From assembly GCA_947625985.1 (NCBI GenBank), contig CANQQF010000005.1, positions 13,491 through 77,490 on the forward strand: DNA of 64,000 bases. The letters are read 5' to 3'. The notes below the pieces were generated by a model. The model saw nothing but the letters and a program-made list of their open reading frames with translations, was not told the DNA's origin and did no database searches. Source of the stretch: an uncultured Clostridia bacterium (GTDB taxonomy: Bacteria > Bacillota_A > Clostridia > TANB77 > CAG-508). Made by a program: the position numbers and the translations under genes. Shown here piece by piece: positions 7,930 through 16,311 of this stretch (positions are counted from its first letter, which is position 1; every line of letters begins with the position of its first letter).

Positions 7930-9315
7930 TTAATCTTCAATATTTTTTATACTTGGAGATTCAATAACTTTTCCATTCTTTGTAAACCTTGATCCATGGC
8001 ATGGACAATCCCAAGTGTTCTCTATTGGATTAAAACTAAGTTCACAACCTAAATGAGTACAAATAGGATTATTCGGTTCTTTAAATTTGTTTATTACTAT
8101 TGATTGCATTGATTCTTTTAACATATTTTTCATCTCATCTTTATTTTTTATCGGTTTAACTCTGGTTGCATAAAATAATTTTGAATAAGAATTTTCCTCT
8201 TCAAAAATATCATCTGTTATTAAATTTGCAGATATATTAGAAAAAGTCATTCCCCACTTATTAAAACCAGTTGCAACATACATATTAGGAAGTATTTTTG
8301 AAAATTCTCCTATATAAGGTATTTTATCTAAACTTATACAATCTTCTGCAATCCATTTGCTTACTATTTTCGATTCTGGATATATGGTTTTAACAAATTT
8401 TTCTAATTCTTTATAGCCATTTTTATCTTCCTGCCTTCCTGTTTTATAATCATATCCTACAATTAATAATAATTTTTTGTCTTTTTCATATATTGTTCTT
8501 AATGAAATAGTTGGACTTTCACTACTTATATATATTCCATCCATTAAATCTGTTTTTGTATCTACCACTAGTGCATAAGAAGAAGATTGATACATTTTTA
8601 TAAAATAATAACCCGGAAAAACTTTTATTGGATAGCGCGTAGCCATTACCAAATATTTTGCTTTTACTTTTTGTTCTTCTGTGTATATAATATAACCATC
8701 ATCAATTCGTTTAGTGTCAACTACTTTTGTATTTTCATATATTTTACCATTATTTTTAATAATCACATCACATAAACCATATGCATATTTAATAGGATGA
8801 AATTGTGCTTGTTTTTCAAATTCTATTGCTCCTTCTATTTCAAAAGGTAACTTAAGATTTTTTTGAAATTTTGCATTTTTTTCTAATTTATTTACTGCTT
8901 CAACCTCTTGTTTAATTTTTAATACACTGTCTTTATTTCTTGTAAATACATATGCATTTTCCTCCTTAAAATCACATTTTATTTTTTCTTTATCAATAAT
9001 CTCTTTTATATTTTTAATAGCTTGTTCATTTATATCTAAATATTTTTTAGCATATTCTTCTCCTTGTGACTGAATTAAATAGTTATAAAATAAACCGTGT
9101 TGACTTGTTACTTTTCCTGTTGTATGTCCACTTGTATGACTACAAATTCTATCTTTTTCTAATATAGCTACTTTTTTACCTTTCTTACTTAAATAATATC
9201 CTGCTGAAATTCCAGTTAGTCCTCCTCCAATAATACAAACATCAACTTCAATATTTTCCTTTAATTGATTAAAGTCTTGATTACTGTTTATACTTTTTTC
9301 CCAATAAGAATGCAT
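7930..9315 (-). CDS. FAD-dependent oxidoreductase with C-terminal Rieske domain
   Basis: DAO-family flavoenzyme fused to a Rieske [2Fe-2S] domain, a common clostridial architecture whose substrate is unknown. The FAD dinucleotide-binding motif VCIIGGGLTGISAGYYL is near residues 25-42, followed by SHTSGHTTGKVTSQHG, typical of this family. The Rieske ligands are C419-T-H421 and C437-P-C-H440 (CTHLGC and CPCHGS). The protein ends only about 20 residues after the last ligand, a little short for a Rieske domain. SD AAGGAGG before the ATG. Single gene, upstream of the cohesin-like gene but not obviously functionally linked. Likely cytoplasmic electron-transfer enzyme. Confidence 0.9.
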   Translation of the reverse strand: MHSYWEKSINSNQDFNQLKENIEVDVCIIGGGLTGISAGYYLSKKGKKVAILEKDRICSHTSGHTTGKVTSQHGLFYNYLIQSQGEEYAKKYLDINEQAIKNIKEIIDKEKIKCDFKEENAYVFTRNKDSVLKIKQEVEAVNKLEKNAKFQKNLKLPFEIEGAIEFEKQAQFHPIKYAYGLCDVIIKNNGKIYENTKVVDTKRIDDGYIIYTEEQKVKAKYLVMATRYPIKVFPGYYFIKMYQSSSYALVVDTKTDLMDGIYISSESPTISLRTIYEKDKKLLLIVGYDYKTGRQEDKNGYKELEKFVKTIYPESKIVSKWIAEDCISLDKIPYIGEFSKILPNMYVATGFNKWGMTFSNISANLITDDIFEEENSYSKLFYATRVKPIKNKDEMKNMLKESMQSIVINKFKEPNNPICTHLGCELSFNPIENTWDCPCHGSRFTKNGKVIESPSIKNIED

Positions 9316-9772
9316 TGTAATTCCTCCTTTTAACTATACAAATACTATGATTTACAATTAGTATAAACAATTTTAGTATATATATTATATTTTTTATTTT
9401 TAATAACATTATACATGGAATATGATAATAATCTTCAAGAATAAGTAATTAAAGAGTATCTTAGTAGTAACTTAAAAATAGATAAATTGCTAACATACTC
9501 TATTTCAAATTTGAAAATAGTGGAGATTTGGATAAGGAAATGTTTAGACTAAATTTTAATAAAAGAAATATTTGATTAATCAAAAAGTACACAAAATATA
9601 GAAGAATCAAAATTCAGTAATAGAAAAATTCATTGATACACTGTATGAATCTATAAATTCAATAAAAGATATAATATAAGACTACAAGTTAATGTAGTCC
9701 CACACACGCTATTTAATGTTTACTATATCAGATTCACTTCTAACGATTGACAGCTTTTCTTCATATCTTGTT
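9316..9772. other. Gene-free stretch with decayed coding look
   Basis: No open frame of useful length on either strand. Plus-strand 9415-9680 reads like fragments of an old coding region split by stops and frame changes: MEYDNNLQE then stop, VIKEYLSSNLKIDKLLTYSI, then in another frame SGDLDKEMFRLNFNKRNI, then KFIDTLYESINSIKDII. I cannot name the ancestor. A hairpin at 9680-9699 may end the exopolysaccharide operon. The region marks the boundary between the surface genes and the polysaccharide locus. Confidence 0.35.
9680..9699 (-). terminator. Possible weak terminator of the exopolysaccharide operon
   Basis: Stem GACTACA/TGTAGTC with a 6-base loop, followed on the minus strand by TTATATT rather than a clean T run. 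It lies about 75 bases after the wzx stop and is the only hairpin seen there. Confidence 0.35.
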
Positions 9773-10801
9773 CTATTTTCGTTTCTTTAAAAAGCCTTTT
9801 ATTATATCTAAAATAAAATTATATACGTCTAATTTCAATATCTTTGCTCCAAGAATATAAATTAACGCCCCAGTTATAATTTGTAAAATTAGTGTAATTA
9901 TAGTTGTCAAATTCATAAAGTTATATAGATAGACAATCACTCCCATAAAAACAGCTAATAATATACTTGGTACTATATCTTTTAATTGATCAATGTAACT
10001 ATAGCCTAACAATTTTTTATTTGGCCAAGCATTTATTATTTGGCTAGCTATACTACTAACTAGCAAACTTATTGCCATTGCCCATACGCTAATCCACATT
10101 GTAGATAGTAATAAAACAAATCCTATCACTTTCTTTATTACTTCTAATTTCAGAAACAAATCACTTCTTCCCATAGCTTTAATAGCATTTAAGTTGGCTG
10201 TATGTATTGGGTAAACCATAAAAATAATACAATATATACTAAGATACGGAACACAAGGAAGCCACTTTTCAGTCAACAACAAATTAACTACATTTTTCGA
10301 AGCAAATGCTAGTCCCATCATTAATGGAGCCATAATAAAGATACTTGTTTTTATTGATTTTCTAGTTATATTTTTAACTTTTTCTTTATTATCTTGTACA
10401 TTTGACATTGTAGGTAACAAAACACTATCGATTGATGTATTTATATTAGTTACAATTAAATTTGGAAATTGTTTAGCCTTATTGTAATATGCTAAATCAG
10501 CTGCTGAATACATTTTCCCAATTATTAGTTGTCGTATATCAGTGTATACTGTCTCTAATAAACTTGAAACTAATAATTTCCACCCAAACGAAAACAATAC
10601 TTTTAGCCTTTTAAATGAAAACATTAATTTTGGTCTCCACTTTACAGTAATCCATAAAACTAGTGTATCCATAAAAAGATTAAACAATTGTTGTGTAACA
10701 AGTGCCCAAACTCCAAAACCTCTTAAAGCCATTATGATTCCAATTACTGCTGCACCTACTGTTCCTATTAATGTTGAAAAAAAGAATTTTTTAAAAATCA
10801 T
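9773..10801 (-). CDS. Wzx-like flippase, 3' fragment (frameshifted gene)
   Basis: C-terminal two-thirds of a MOP-superfamily oligosaccharide flippase that moves lipid-linked repeat units across the membrane. About ten hydrophobic segments are visible in 342 aa, including FGFGVWALVTQ-like and LLVSSLLETVY regions typical of polysaccharide export proteins. The ATG at 10801 is an internal codon of the ancestral gene, not a convincing start. The reading frame continues upstream to about 10841, where it meets the 5' fragment. Deleting one G of the GGG at 10841-10843 (plus strand) joins the two into one protein of about 480 aa through VISGVKNVQQAYVSKKMIF. Last gene of the polysaccharide operon. Confidence 0.85.
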   Translation of the reverse strand: MIFKKFFFSTLIGTVGAAVIGIIMALRGFGVWALVTQQLFNLFMDTLVLWITVKWRPKLMFSFKRLKVLFSFGWKLLVSSLLETVYTDIRQLIIGKMYSAADLAYYNKAKQFPNLIVTNINTSIDSVLLPTMSNVQDNKEKVKNITRKSIKTSIFIMAPLMMGLAFASKNVVNLLLTEKWLPCVPYLSIYCIIFMVYPIHTANLNAIKAMGRSDLFLKLEVIKKVIGFVLLLSTMWISVWAMAISLLVSSIASQIINAWPNKKLLGYSYIDQLKDIVPSILLAVFMGVIVYLYNFMNLTTIITLILQIITGALIYILGAKILKLDVYNFILDIIKGFLKKRK

Positions 10802-10832
10802 TTTCTTGGAAACATATGCCTGTTGAACATTC

Positions 10833-11219
10833 TTAACTCCGGGATATCACTATTGTTAAACTCAGTACTCTTATTATTGGAACTAATGAAATATCACTAT
10901 AAAAATTTGCAATTTGTGGTGCAATAACGAAAACAATACCATATAATATCAAACACATTATTATATTAGTATAAAATACTGTAGAAAAGTCCAAATCATC
11001 TACATCTTTTTTTTGAATTAATGCATTTCCTAATCCGCTATCTACAAAAACTTGTAAAATCGATGTAAAGACTGTTATTAATGCAATCGTTCCATATGCT
11101 TCTGGTACTAAAATCCTAGCTAATATAATTGAAACTATAAAAGATACTAATTGAGCTCCACATCTTTCAGCAAATCTCCATACCATATTTGAAAATACAT
11201 TTTGTTTAGTTTGTTCCAT
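10833..11219 (-). CDS. Wzx-like flippase, 5' fragment (frameshifted gene)
   Basis: N-terminal 128 aa of the same flippase, with the usual start NVFSNMVWRFAERCGAQLVSFIVSIILARIL-type sequence (amphipathic start, then TM1) and three to four TM segments. It stops at 10833 in ...TIVISRS because of one extra base in CCC/GGG at 10841-10843. Corrected, it runs into the fragment at 9773-10801. Its start lies 11 bases after the aminotransferase stop. As written the cell would make a truncated, surely non-functional flippase, unless the base is a sequencing or assembly error. Confidence 0.85.
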   Translation of the reverse strand: MEQTKQNVFSNMVWRFAERCGAQLVSFIVSIILARILVPEAYGTIALITVFTSILQVFVDSGLGNALIQKKDVDDLDFSTVFYTNIIMCLILYGIVFVIAPQIANFYSDISLVPIIRVLSLTIVISRS

Positions 11220-11230
11220 CTCTATTTTCC

Positions 11231-12337
11231 TTAATTCTCCTTCAAAATAATATCACATATTCTATCAACAACATCTAATGTTAAGTCAGCATACATAGGT
11301 ATTGTTAATACACTATCTGCAATTTTTTTAGCAATAGGTGTTAAACTTGAATCGAATTTATCTTTATAACAGTCATAATCTGTTATTAGTGGATAAAAGT
11401 ATTTTCTACAAAAGATATTCTCGTTTGCTAATTCTTTATAAACTTCTTCTCTACTTTTTCCAAATACATTTTTGTCAAATATTATTGGATAATAAGCATA
11501 ATTTGCCTTTATTCCTTTTTTCTCTTTTGAAATTTTTATTCCCTTAACACCTGATAGCCTTTCGGTATATCTCTCAAATACCTTTTTTCTTTTTTCAATT
11601 TCTTCATTAAAATGTCTTAAATTACAAATTCCCATTGCAGCCTGAAATTCGTTCATCTTAGAATTTATACCAACCATTTCAACCTTTTCTGGACCATTAA
11701 TTCCAAAATTTTTAAACCTATCAATATCTATTTTTAATTCTGAATTATTATAAGTTAGTGCGCCACCTTCCATTGTATTAAAAACCTTTGTAGCATGAAA
11801 ACTAAACATTGAAATATCACCAAAATTTCCAATTCCTTTTCCATTTACTTCAACGCCAAAAACATGTGCAGCATCATAAATTACTTTTAAATTATATTTT
11901 TTAGCTATTTTTTCAATTGCTTCTACATCACAAACATGTCCATAAACATGTACTGGTACTATTGCTACAGTTTTATCTGTAATTAAACTTTCTATTTTAT
12001 TTACATCTATTGTATAATTTTCTTCATTAATATCGCAAAACACTGGAGTTAATCCATTTTGAACAATCGCATGAGTAGTTGATGAAAACGAAAATGGTGT
12101 AGTTATTACCTCTCCACTTAATTTCATTCTATTTATAGCTGTATATAATGCTAAATGACCATTATTAAATAAAGAAACATTTTTAACTTTTAATTTTTCT
12201 TTAAGCTTTTCTTCAAATTCTTTATGTTTTACTCCTCCATTAGTGAGCCATCTAGATTCAAATATATCTTTAATTTCTTCTGTATATTCTTTCAATGTTG
12301 GTATTGAAGATCTTGTTACCAAAATTTTATCTTCCAT
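11231..12337 (-). CDS. DegT/DnrJ/EryC1 sugar aminotransferase
   Basis: PLP-dependent aminotransferase of the DegT family, making an amino sugar from a nucleotide-linked keto sugar. Diagnostic features: STTHAIVQNGLTPVFCDI near the N-terminal third, IYDAAHVFGV (the Asp binding the PLP nitrogen), and FSFHATKVFNTMEGGAL containing the Schiff-base lysine (HATK). 368 aa is a normal length. Substrate cannot be read from sequence, though thymidine-diphosphate keto-hexose is the common one. No nucleotide-sugar dehydratase lies in this window, so the substrate must be made elsewhere. It lies between the two ATP-grasp genes and wzx in the polysaccharide operon. Confidence 0.92.
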   Translation of the reverse strand: MEDKILVTRSSIPTLKEYTEEIKDIFESRWLTNGGVKHKEFEEKLKEKLKVKNVSLFNNGHLALYTAINRMKLSGEVITTPFSFSSTTHAIVQNGLTPVFCDINEENYTIDVNKIESLITDKTVAIVPVHVYGHVCDVEAIEKIAKKYNLKVIYDAAHVFGVEVNGKGIGNFGDISMFSFHATKVFNTMEGGALTYNNSELKIDIDRFKNFGINGPEKVEMVGINSKMNEFQAAMGICNLRHFNEEIEKRKKVFERYTERLSGVKGIKISKEKKGIKANYAYYPIIFDKNVFGKSREEVYKELANENIFCRKYFYPLITDYDCYKDKFDSSLTPIAKKIADSVLTIPMYADLTLDVVDRICDIILKEN

Positions 12338-12393
12338 TTTTCTCTATCCTTTCTTTTTTATTTTATTATAAATCCTTTAAGAATATTTATTTA

Positions 12394-13809
12394 CTAACTA
12401 TTAAAATATTGTGTTACATATTCTTCATACTTTCTAGCAATTATTAAATCCTTATACTCACATTTTTCTTCTATTTTTTTACCCATAAAACATCTTAAAT
12501 GATTTGTTATTATATTATATCCCGCAATATTAGTGAATTCTACACCTCCTGAAAATCTTGGATTAATCTCTAAAAAATAATACTGTTTATCTGCACTTTC
12601 AATAAACTCCATATTGATAGCTCCGTTTATCTTCAGTTCTTTTGCAATTTTTATACTCAATTTTATTAGTTCATCATCATGAAAAACTTGAACAGTCGTA
12701 CCAGCTCCATTTCCTGTCCTTAAGAACTCTCGCCTTGGTACTGCTATAGCTATATCATTTTTCAAATCTGCTACAACATCAACTGTCACAACTGTTCCTT
12801 CAATGATTGGTTGAACAATCATATCTTTTTTATTTTCACAAATATTAGTATAATAATTAAATTGTTTTTCATTATATATTCTTTGTATTCCTTGGCTGCT
12901 TCTCCCATTAATAGGTTTAATAATTATAGGAAATTTAATATTTTTTTCTTCTACCTCACTCAATAGCTGTGTTTTTATTAAATTATCTGGACATATATGT
13001 TTTAATCTATTAGGTAGTTGTATTTTACTACGACATAACTTAATAACATTACAATTCGATATACATATATATACTCCTTCATTTTTAAATTGCTCTTTAT
13101 ATTTGCATAACACATCAACTTCTATATCCGTTGTTGGAATAATATATTTTATCGTATATTTTTTGCATAATTGCTTTATAAATTCTATATATTCTTCTTC
13201 TTTAATAGCTAGAGGCGCTTTTTCAAAATAATCTACATTGCTTGCATCTACTACCCATTCCTTGTTATATATATCACATCCCACAATTTCAAAATTTAAT
13301 TTATGAATTTCTTTAATTGCTATATCTGTAGAAAAAGACCCTATCGCTGTTATTAAAACTCTAGGAGCATTTAACTTTTTTATAAAGCAAACACTATGTT
13401 CTCTGTCTGAATCTACTAATTCAAAACCTTTATTGACATACATTTTTTTCGCTCCATCATTTGTTTTATGCGTGTATAATTTTACTTTTCTACATCCGTT
13501 TTCTACAATAATTTTTAATGCTTCATCCAATAAATTGTTTGCCAAATGCATTCGCCTATATTTCTTATCTACTCCTATTAATGATATATAAGCTTCTTTA
13601 GATTTTATATCGTTTGCATAAAATAATATTGTTGCAACTATTTTTTTGTTATCTTTATAGATTATTCCATATCCATTTTTTAAAATTTTATCTATATACT
13701 GATATATATCTACTCTATCTGATAAATGAATAGGAAAATCTTTATCTATCTTTTTTAAAAAAATATTTAAGTCTATTTTATCTTTATCTTCTAATATTAT
13801 TTTTTCCAT
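12394..13809 (-). CDS. GNAT acetyltransferase fused to ATP-grasp ligase
   Basis: Two-domain enzyme of 471 aa. Residues 1-145 are a GNAT N-acyltransferase fold, with the acyl-CoA loop in GVDKKYRRMHLANNLL and the MYVNKGFEL end motif. From about 149 (PRVLITAIGS) a Rossmann-like pre-ATP-grasp domain starts, followed by an ATP-grasp domain with PIIIKPINGRSSQGI (ATP-binding Lys) and FLEINPRFSGG (metal-binding Glu and Asn). ATP-grasp enzymes of this CarB/PylC-like type form amide bonds via an acyl phosphate. Together with the neighbouring ATP-grasp gene and the aminotransferase this suggests that an amino sugar is acylated or joined to an amino acid. Its 5' end overlaps the previous gene by 26 bases. 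Confidence 0.82.
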   Translation of the reverse strand: MEKIILEDKDKIDLNIFLKKIDKDFPIHLSDRVDIYQYIDKILKNGYGIIYKDNKKIVATILFYANDIKSKEAYISLIGVDKKYRRMHLANNLLDEALKIIVENGCRKVKLYTHKTNDGAKKMYVNKGFELVDSDREHSVCFIKKLNAPRVLITAIGSFSTDIAIKEIHKLNFEIVGCDIYNKEWVVDASNVDYFEKAPLAIKEEEYIEFIKQLCKKYTIKYIIPTTDIEVDVLCKYKEQFKNEGVYICISNCNVIKLCRSKIQLPNRLKHICPDNLIKTQLLSEVEEKNIKFPIIIKPINGRSSQGIQRIYNEKQFNYYTNICENKKDMIVQPIIEGTVVTVDVVADLKNDIAIAVPRREFLRTGNGAGTTVQVFHDDELIKLSIKIAKELKINGAINMEFIESADKQYYFLEINPRFSGGVEFTNIAGYNIITNHLRCFMGKKIEEKCEYKDLIIARKYEEYVTQYFNS

Positions 13810-14896
13810 TTTTTATCTCCAACTTTCTTTCAAAATAATTTTTTATTTTTTCATTTTCAGTTTTTAATGGTCTTATAATTTGAGAAGATCTCAATTCGCT
13901 AAAAGAATTAATTTCAATTATTTTAAAACTATCTTCTGTTATTGCAATATCAAATCCAATTAATTCTAATGGGAATAAATACTCTCCTATTTCGATTATT
14001 TTGCTTTTTATATCATCCCAATATGGTATTGTTCCTCGTATTCTCATCTTAGTATCAGGATGTTTTTTTACATTCATTAAAACTTTTTCACATCTAAAAT
14101 TAAATCCATCTTCAAATTTTCCTGTATCTTTATCTATAAAAGAAAATAGACCTCCGTTTGATACATTGTCAACAACTCCTGATTTATTATTTCCAAATCT
14201 TATATACGCATTATAACAATATTTTTCTTTTCCATCATTCAAATAAATCACTCTTGCTGTATTCAACGATTTATCATATATTTTTTCAATTTCATAATTT
14301 CCTTGAATATATTCTGTCACAATATACCCTTTTAATTCATTAATTAATTCAAAAAACTCTTCTTCTGAATAAAGTTCTTGATTTACATAAATTTTTCCTT
14401 GTGCTTCTTCTAGCTTATAAAAACCTTTGCCTTTTTCACCTTGTAATAATTTTAAAGCTAATTTCTTTTTATCACTAAGTAATCTTCTTAATGATTCCAC
14501 ATCATTTCCATATTGCTCTTCACAATCAAAAATCTTCTCTATTGAATTATTATTTATCAAAAAATAATATTGTGGTAAATACTTGTTATATTTATGCAAA
14601 ACATATTTTAAAGTTATTTTATCATCTATCAATCTGCAAAACTCATTATTAATTGGAAATAATTTATAAAATTCAAGATCAGATAGATATTTTTTATAAT
14701 TATTTTCATTTAATTTATAATAGCCTAGTTTATCAACATTAAATCCTCTTTTCCAACACCATATTTTTTGTGATAATTTTATATCTTTTCTTTTTAAATC
14801 TTTTATTAAATCTTTTATTATCCAATCAGAAGCATATTTGCTATATCCTTTTTTACGCATAAATCTATAATATATTTTTTTAATTATCTTTTTCAT
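13784..14896 (-). CDS. Sugar-transfer-associated ATP-grasp protein
   Basis: 370-aa protein resembling the ATP-grasp family found in polysaccharide loci (ATPgrasp_ST). Landmarks: a basic N-terminus, LALKLLQGEKGKGFYKLE (Lys and glycine loop of ATP-grasp), YIVTEYIQGN, a GGLFSFIDKDTG segment, and LIGFDIAITEDSFKIIEINSF, which holds the metal-binding Glu-x-Asn. The family is thought to ligate substrates onto sugar or lipid carriers, but no reaction is established to my knowledge. It overlaps the GNAT/ATP-grasp gene by 26 bases, so the two are translationally coupled and may act in sequence on the same intermediate. Confidence 0.8.
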   Translation of the reverse strand: MKKIIKKIYYRFMRKKGYSKYASDWIIKDLIKDLKRKDIKLSQKIWCWKRGFNVDKLGYYKLNENNYKKYLSDLEFYKLFPINNEFCRLIDDKITLKYVLHKYNKYLPQYYFLINNNSIEKIFDCEEQYGNDVESLRRLLSDKKKLALKLLQGEKGKGFYKLEEAQGKIYVNQELYSEEEFFELINELKGYIVTEYIQGNYEIEKIYDKSLNTARVIYLNDGKEKYCYNAYIRFGNNKSGVVDNVSNGGLFSFIDKDTGKFEDGFNFRCEKVLMNVKKHPDTKMRIRGTIPYWDDIKSKIIEIGEYLFPLELIGFDIAITEDSFKIIEINSFSELRSSQIIRPLKTENEKIKNYFERKLEIKNGKNNIRR

Positions 14897-14918
14897 ATTT
14901 TTTCCTCCTATAATTCCA

Positions 14919-16163
14919 TTATTTTTTTAATATTTTATAATATATTTTTCTTAAGTTTTCGGAAAAATTATATCCAAATAAATATGAAAAAATTTTAAAA
15001 ATTCTATTTTGAACTGTCAAATTATTAAGTATTTTTTCCATATTGAAATATTCATGAGCAACATTTGATTTTAAACATTCTTCAACTTGTTTATCAAATT
15101 CTTGACAAATTATTTTCCAAAATTCATCAAGTTCAATACGATTTTTTGTAGTTATTTTTTTATTATATATTAGTATTTGATTTATATATTTCTCTAAAGT
15201 TTTACTATTGCTCGAATTTGACACTAAATATGATTTCTTGAAATCTTTTACAAACCCTACTGGTGTTGCTTTAACTACATCCATTGCTATTGTAGGAATA
15301 TTTAAGTTAGCAGTTACTTTTGCACTTCCGGCTCCAGATATAAATAAATCACATTTTTTTAATGCAGTCAATGGTATAGGCCACATATATCCAGAAATAT
15401 AATAGTTTATATTATGATAACTGCTTAATATATTTTCTATTCTTTTAATAGTCTCAGGGGTTCCTCCACCAAATATACAAAATGCTATTTTTTTATCAAT
15501 GTGCTCTGTAGAAAATTTACAAACAGCTTGAATTATATTATTTACATATATTTTATCTAATCTTCCAACTGTTCCTATTGTATAATCCCCTTTCTTTATT
15601 TTTCTAGAAAAATCGTTTTCGTAATCTCTAACAGAATTGGTACAATAAGCTTTAAATGAATAACATTCATCTTCTCTTAATTCCATATAGCCTTTGAAAA
15701 AATTTTTCATTATTTGTGGAGATATACAAAATAATTCTTTTCTTTTATGTTTAAATTTCCAGAATTCTATTTCTTTATCTGTTATCCTTTCTCTATGCTC
15801 ATCTAATAAATATATTACATGTTTTGCATTTATTTCTTTTGCCAAAATTTCTCCCCAATATGCTACATAGTCTGTACCAGTTTCAATTATTATTTCTTTT
15901 GAATTTAAGTCTATTTTTTCTATTAATTTATCTAATAATTGTTTTCTAACTTTTTTTGAAAAAGTATATGGATTTCTACATATAAATGAATAACATTCAT
16001 TTGCATATTTTTTTAAATCACTTATATAAATTTCTCCTTTATTCGTAGGAAATAAAATAACATTCCAACCTTTTTCTTTAAGAAATTTTATCTTGTTGCA
16101 ACCGTATATTGGTCCTCCTGAAATAATATTGGCAATACCAAACATCATTATATATGTTTTCAT
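14919..16163 (-). CDS. Glycosyltransferase-like protein (GT4/GT-B fold)
   Basis: 414-aa protein with the two-Rossmann outline of GT-B enzymes. It begins MKTYIMMFGIANIISGGPIYG, with the glycine-rich nucleotide-sugar loop. YTIGTVGRLDKIYVN in the middle is the usual interdomain GT4 strand, and CDLFISGAGSAKVTANLNIPTIAMDV is the nucleotide-binding C-terminal part. The family's usual E-x7-E motif is not clear. The frame opens at 16220, but GGAGG with five bases of spacing points to the ATG at 16163, which also matches the start of the fold. Probably adds one sugar of the repeat unit. Confidence 0.75.
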   Translation of the reverse strand: MKTYIMMFGIANIISGGPIYGCNKIKFLKEKGWNVILFPTNKGEIYISDLKKYANECYSFICRNPYTFSKKVRKQLLDKLIEKIDLNSKEIIIETGTDYVAYWGEILAKEINAKHVIYLLDEHRERITDKEIEFWKFKHKRKELFCISPQIMKNFFKGYMELREDECYSFKAYCTNSVRDYENDFSRKIKKGDYTIGTVGRLDKIYVNNIIQAVCKFSTEHIDKKIAFCIFGGGTPETIKRIENILSSYHNINYYISGYMWPIPLTALKKCDLFISGAGSAKVTANLNIPTIAMDVVKATPVGFVKDFKKSYLVSNSSNSKTLEKYINQILIYNKKITTKNRIELDEFWKIICQEFDKQVEECLKSNVAHEYFNMEKILNNLTVQNRIFKIFSYLFGYNFSENLRKIYYKILKK

Positions 16164-16311
16164 ATATCCTCCAAACTGTAATTTTTCTATTTCTTTTAAA
16201 ATTTTAATACGTTTTTGCATTATATATTAATTTACACTTTTTGTCCATATTATTAAATTAATCAGCAAAGTTCAATATCAAATCTAGGAGATTTTTATGC
16301 TTGTTTTATAA

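Noticed and set aside
7930..9315. Rieske oxidoreductase as part of the polysaccharide pathway
   Set aside because: Separate transcription unit beyond the decayed border; the family is widespread in clostridia without EPS genes.
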